Assembly (NCBI RefSeq): GCF_022414535.1
Contig: NZ_JADWYM010000008.1
Span: 1 to 64,000 of the forward strand
Reading direction: 5' to 3'
DNA from: Streptomyces sp. MUM 2J
Lineage (GTDB): Bacteria > Actinomycetota > Actinomycetes > Streptomycetales > Streptomycetaceae
DNA: 64,000 bases
The notes below the pieces were generated by a model that was not told the origin of the DNA, made no database searches, and saw nothing but the letters and a program-made list of their open reading frames with translations. Shown here piece by piece: positions 61,801-64,000 of the stretch (position 1 is its first letter; the number at the start of each line of letters is the position of its first letter). The translations under genes were made by a program, and so were the position numbers.

Positions 61801-64000
61801 AGCGGCAGCTTCACCGTCTCCACATGGGCGAAGGTGACCGACACGACGGCATCCCGGGGCTTGGTCTCGCAGAACGGCGACAACGTCTACGGATTCGTCC
61901 TGTACTACTCCACGAGCCTGGGATGGACGTTCCTGCGCCGGGTCGCCGACAGCACGAGCGCCTCGTACGTCAGCGCCGCATCCGGTACGGCCGCGGTGTC
62001 CGCGGGCACCTGGACGCATCTCGTCGGTGTCTACGACGCCGAGGCGGCGAAGATCCGCCTGTATGTCAACGGCACGCTCGTCCAGGAGAAGCCGTTCACC
62101 AGCACATGGGAGGCCACCGGCGCCCTGCAACTCGGACGCTGGCAGATCGGGACGGGCTACGACGGCAGGCTCAAGGGCGGCCTGGACGACGTCCAGGTCT
62201 ACGGCGAGGCACTAACCTCGTCCCAGGTGTCGTCGCTCTACGGCGGCACGCTCCCGGCCGCAGGCAGCTCGGTGCGCTCCACCACCTGGAAGCTCGACCA
62301 GCGCGGCCTGCCGCTGTCGATCACCGATGCCGACGGCGACGTCACCGACTACGGCTACGACGAGGCCGGTCGGCAGACCTCCGTCACCGAGCCGACCGTC
62401 CAGGCGGAGCAGGAGGGCGGGACCCCGGTCTCCGTCCGCCCCGTCTCCATGACCGGTTTCAACACGTTCGGCGAGGCGACCGAACAGGCCGACCCGCTGG
62501 GGAACGTGACCGTCCGCGCCTATGACGCCGACGGCCAGGAGACCTCCACCACGGCGCCGGCCTACACGGCTCCCGGCTCGGCCACGCCGATCACGGCCAC
62601 CTCCTGGAACGAGTACAACAAGCTCGGTCAGGTCACCGCCGAGGTCGACCCGCTGGGCAACCGCACCTCGTACACGTACACGCAGCTGGGCACCATCGCC
62701 TCGGTCACCGAACCGAGCGGCGCCACCACCACGTACGGCTACACCGACAACGGCAAGCAGCTGTCGGTGACCCGGCCGGGCGGTGCCCGTCAGGAGATGA
62801 CCTGGGACTACCTGGGCAACCAGGTCACCAGCACCAGCGTCGAGCGGGTGCCCACCCAGCAGTCGTACACGACGAGCTACGAGTACGACGCACCCGGCGG
62901 CCGGCTCTCCCGGTCCGTCTCCCCGACCGGGGTGGAGCGGACGTACGCGTACGACACCCTGGGACAGGTCACCAGGAGCACCGACGGCGCGGGCAACTCC
63001 TCCACGTACACCTACACCATGAAGGGAGCGCTGCTCACCTCCAAGGGGCCCGACGGCACGAGCACCGAGAACACCTACGACGGGTTCGGCAACCCGGTCT
63101 CCACCAGAGACCTGGACGCCTCGGGCACCGTACTGCGGACCGCCGGTTCCACCTACGACCGCTCCGGCAATCCGCTGACCTCCACCGACTACCGCGGACA
63201 CACCACGACCTTCGGCTACGACGCCTCGGGTCTGGTCACCCAGGTGGTGGAACCGGTCTCGGCGACCGAGTCCGTCACCACCACCTACGGGTACGACGCG
63301 GCGGGCCACCTCACCCGCTTCACCGACGGACGGGGCAACCCCTTCCTGACGACGTACAACGCGTGGGGGCTGCCGGAGTCGGAGATCGAGCCCTCGACAC
63401 CGGCCCATCCGGACCTCGCGGACCGGACCTTCACCACCGTCTACGACGCGGCGGGCCGGCCGACGGAGAACCGTTCCCCCGGCGGGGTGACGGTCTCCTA
63501 CGCCTATGACGCCAACAGCCGGCTGGTCCGTCAGTCCGGCACCGGCGCCGAGGCAGCGACGGAGGACCACACCTACGACTACGACGCCGCGGACCGGGTC
63601 ACCGCCGTCGCGGGCGCCGGAACGGAGAAGGACACCTTCACCTACGACGACCGGGGCCTGCTGCTCTCCACGGCGGGACCGTCGGGAACCTCGTCCTTCG
63701 CCTACAACGGCGACGGCGCGATGACCTCCCGCACGGACGCCTCCGGTACGTCCGCCTACGGCTACGACACGGCGGGCCGCCTCAAGACGGTCGCCGACGG
63801 AGCCACCGGCACGTCGATGTCCTACGGCTACGACGTCAACAGCAACGTCACCTCCATCGACTACGGCACGGGCAAGGCGAAGCGGACGTTCGCCTACGAC
63901 GCGCTGCAGCGGCTGACCGACGACCGGCTCACCTCGCCCACCGGCCAGGAACTGGCGGACATCGGCTACGGGTGGGACGCCAACGGCAACGAGACCTCGA
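55825..64000 (+). CDS. Giant RHS/YD-repeat protein with three LamG-like modules (3' end outside the window)
   Basis: An exported protein of more than 2,725 residues; the frame is open to the window edge. A Sec-type signal (about 1-46) is followed by a charged, Gly-rich linker and an extracellular beta region. About 366-552 resembles a DNRLRE domain (ASNTTYVQNNY... SFLQFSSLG), then a fibronectin-like part and an RHS-entry region (DPSDGNYTTADTDADV, about 667). YD repeats (YDxxG-type, e.g. GYDAAGHLTRFTDGRGN) fill most of 1430-2725. LamG/concanavalin-like modules interrupt at about 902-1131 (YAFWRLGEDTGA), 1193-1412 (GYWRLGDTQGA) and 1932-2136 (ARYALDETTG), each with a YLDG- or LYVNG-type motif. 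Such proteins usually end in a DUF6531/RHS core and a variable toxin, which would lie to the right. The ribosome site (AAAGG) is weak. Confidence 0.9.
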   Translation, partial: MFKRWDRGPRFFAPGRTGRRRARITALSVLVSLSCALSTETAMATGARLEPVSLPGFSLSGLWDRAHEDPVHTPEQQGGTARGKGHHATAGKTSHEGSAGRAPGRGKGELAPYQRQSDRPHTVTTGPAAGSGDGFDPRTSKRDARKSTATSDYYANDDGSATVRHYTGRANFKGTDGAWKPIDTTLEKDGSGRLEERANSLGVDFAPKASDHRLASVDFGSGKRLSYSLKGAAEAEPSVASDGTVTYPGVLADTDVQMVPLAEGFKENLVLRSPDAPNSWDFLLDAEELTPRITAAGDVEFTDAKGTVAATVPHAFMADSKIDPRSGDATASRAVDFTLVRSGGSTVLRMTADRAWLDAPERVYPVTVDPTITASNTTYVQNNYSADRSTENVIKVGSYDSGTNKANSFLQFSSLGTTLKGQRVTSAKLNVYASWSSTCTAEVFYVHPVSQSWSPTTTTTYPGPSYSTAIGSATVDPGSSCTNTSASTSVGVKMPVTLPTSWFDQIAVGATQYGLALTAPVNDGLHWKKFHSDNSSTSGFRPALELTYTPNTKPQVNAQYPPVNYRARTLQPELLVYASDADNWPGALSYSFEVYDADSGSNTPVASSGLTSSPTWRVPAGKLTWSKNYLWYVSVTDGYDAVLYSASRFSTAVPQPPVTSGLAQNANGHEFDPSDGNYTTADTDADVSVVGPSLRIDRAYNSLDPRIDNAFGAGWSTVADMRATEAKDSTGTVTSVVLTYPGGEQIAFGRNGDGTFVPPLGRYARLQAVTGGYKLTDKDFTAYSFTGTTGTTGSYAISGITDYAGRAETFAYDTSHRLTKVTNTTSNRSLTLAWSTPAGATAAHVSTVTTDPSVAGDATTAQTWTYGYTGDQLTGVCPPADPTACTTYTYATGNHHRTTVLDADPYAFWRLGEDTGATVATDAVSVNQGKYNALYHDVALGGSGLLAGSTLKTAGFNGSTSYVEMPSAPGATPSYTTISLWFKTTQAGGVLFYYGDQPMSAADPVASTHYNTPALFVGTDGKLRGCLATGNCGTTITSSATVTDGQWHQAALTGAGNTQTMYLDGVSQGTKSGEIKDWNTPYITLGAGVNTHGWPAMDPDDELGHYAGQLAEVAIYTAPLGAEQIGAQYQAATHSAGLLDGITTPGGKTRSSVVYGTADDTVLQATDGNGGTWKLHPATVTGSSQVYRSAVMGAAPHGYWRLGDTQGAAQAANEVHTGFGTYNTVTQGVTGPFGAGDETAAAFDGTSSYAEVPYGVWHDSTDRSVELWFKTAGPGVLMSDQSRAPDDPAGVGGSWSPVLYVGADHKLHGHWWDKSGSGGSTFGSTSTVTDNAWHHAVLSASGGQQTLYLDGKKQADYTGTPDDQTTTRTFIGAGFTKSWYSSPADISYFNGSIGEVAVYRTGLTEAEVGRHWSAYKASSGVAPVRTVTLTDPADKTLTYVYDAEMGNRLLASIDTEGQRTTYGYDTGGFLHTVTDANGNRRVTGHDVRGNTVSATTCQDTAADKCSTTYFTYYPDATTAFPPMDRRNDLVLTERDGRSSGPSDNTYLTTYTYDTNGNVLSVTTPPVAGHPQGRTTSTAYTTAGTPAAEGGTATAPAGLVSQVTTASGRKTSYSYYANGDLAGITDANGGAVAFGYDGLGRLTTRTETSDAVPAGMSTTRTYDKDDRVVTETGPQVTNRVTGAVHQARTTTGYDADGNIVSQTVADLSGGDAARTTSMTYDAHNQLASRTDPGGGTTSFAYDAYGNTVRETDPIGKVNTYAYDGEGRLLTRSLLNYAGDPNNPSSPTTLVQESRSYDPAGRLASLTDALGWTTEYTYTDDGRSATVVRKDPQSGKSFTLRDNTYDAAGNLIKQVTDNGQVTSAFTVDAADRTVSSVLDPAGFARTTTVSYDPDDNVVSESETDPASGEVSTKDTRYDKLGNVTGVTVHDGSTAPVARYALDETTGYSVGDSSGANNTGAHGTGMHWNTDHGGSAVFDGDAQSYAQTDGPVVNTSGSFTVSTWAKVTDTTASRGLVSQNGDNVYGFVLYYSTSLGWTFLRRVADSTSASYVSAASGTAAVSAGTWTHLVGVYDAEAAKIRLYVNGTLVQEKPFTSTWEATGALQLGRWQIGTGYDGRLKGGLDDVQVYGEALTSSQVSSLYGGTLPAAGSSVRSTTWKLDQRGLPLSITDADGDVTDYGYDEAGRQTSVTEPTVQAEQEGGTPVSVRPVSMTGFNTFGEATEQADPLGNVTVRAYDADGQETSTTAPAYTAPGSATPITATSWNEYNKLGQVTAEVDPLGNRTSYTYTQLGTIASVTEPSGATTTYGYTDNGKQLSVTRPGGARQEMTWDYLGNQVTSTSVERVPTQQSYTTSYEYDAPGGRLSRSVSPTGVERTYAYDTLGQVTRSTDGAGNSSTYTYTMKGALLTSKGPDGTSTENTYDGFGNPVSTRDLDASGTVLRTAGSTYDRSGNPLTSTDYRGHTTTFGYDASGLVTQVVEPVSATESVTTTYGYDAAGHLTRFTDGRGNPFLTTYNAWGLPESEIEPSTPAHPDLADRTFTTVYDAAGRPTENRSPGGVTVSYAYDANSRLVRQSGTGAEAATEDHTYDYDAADRVTAVAGAGTEKDTFTYDDRGLLLSTAGPSGTSSFAYNGDGAMTSRTDASGTSAYGYDTAGRLKTVADGATGTSMSYGYDVNSNVTSIDYGTGKAKRTFAYDALQRLTDDRLTSPTGQELADIGYGWDANGNETS

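Noticed and set aside
55783-62130. Two minus-strand frames of about 1,000 codons each opposite the RHS gene
   Set aside because: They are mirror frames of the strongly GC-biased RHS coding sequence, are Val/Gly/Arg-rich without domains, and conflict with a clearly conserved YD-repeat protein.

Overview
The window is a 64-kb piece of a high-GC actinomycete chromosome, almost certainly a Streptomyces. The evidence is the very strong G/C bias at third codon positions, frequent GTG starts, a WhiB-family gene, an in-frame TTA (bldA-type) codon, a DasR-type operator in front of a secreted chitinase, and many leaderless-looking promoters. I see no rRNA, tRNA, insertion sequence, prophage or CRISPR array.

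Layout. 0-13 kb is core metabolism: polyphosphate glucokinase (ppgK), ispH, an APC permease, exonuclease VII (xseA-xseB), a DUF4245 membrane protein, class II fructose-1,6-bisphosphatase (glpX), a WhiB-like regulator, a DUF1707 protein, two unrelated fumarases (class I and FumC) and a DUF402 protein. 13-23 kb holds a GAF/SpoIIE phosphatase/ATPase-domain protein preceded by a short TTA-containing reading frame, a bifunctional penicillin-binding protein, an SPFH protein coupled to a small ribbon-helix-helix protein, and a PadR-ABC-FtsX exporter operon. 23-27.5 kb contains a three-gene roadblock-type operon, then divergent oxyR and ahpC-ahpD with a readable 37-bp OxyR-type operator and a 12-bp leader hairpin. 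27.5-36 kb carries a cupin, an AI-2E family membrane protein, a secreted transglycosylase-like protein, a PIN-PhoH ATPase with a hairpin-rich leader, an isoprenyl transferase, a methyltransferase and a DinB protein.

35.8-39.5 kb is a small type VII-secretion-like operon (mycosin, a WxG protein and a helical partner) without an EccC ATPase. 40.2-51.8 kb is one long minus-strand Tad/Flp pilus operon of 14 tightly packed genes: a zinc-ribbon protein, CpaB, CpaE, two TadE-like pseudopilins, TadA, TadB, TadC, a sensor kinase, a LuxR-type response regulator with a TTA codon, a Flp-type pilin, a TadE/G-like protein, a lipoprotein and an OmpA-like protein. 52-64 kb is largely extracytoplasmic: a modular GH18 chitinase, a DUF805 protein, a short BMP-like binding protein, and a giant RHS/YD-repeat protein with three LamG-like modules that runs off the right edge.

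How the parts fit. OxyR with AhpC/AhpD is a peroxide-defence unit. HK/RR, pilin and Tad motor genes form a self-regulated surface appendage locus whose regulator probably depends on the developmental tRNA bldA. The PadR operon is probably autoregulated through a perfect inverted repeat. Most convergent gene pairs are separated by strong hairpins, which I list. The least explained features are the TTA-bearing regulators, the structured phoH and ahpC leaders, the 750-bp gap with a strong terminator at 33.5-34.2 kb, and the RHS protein whose toxin end lies outside the window.
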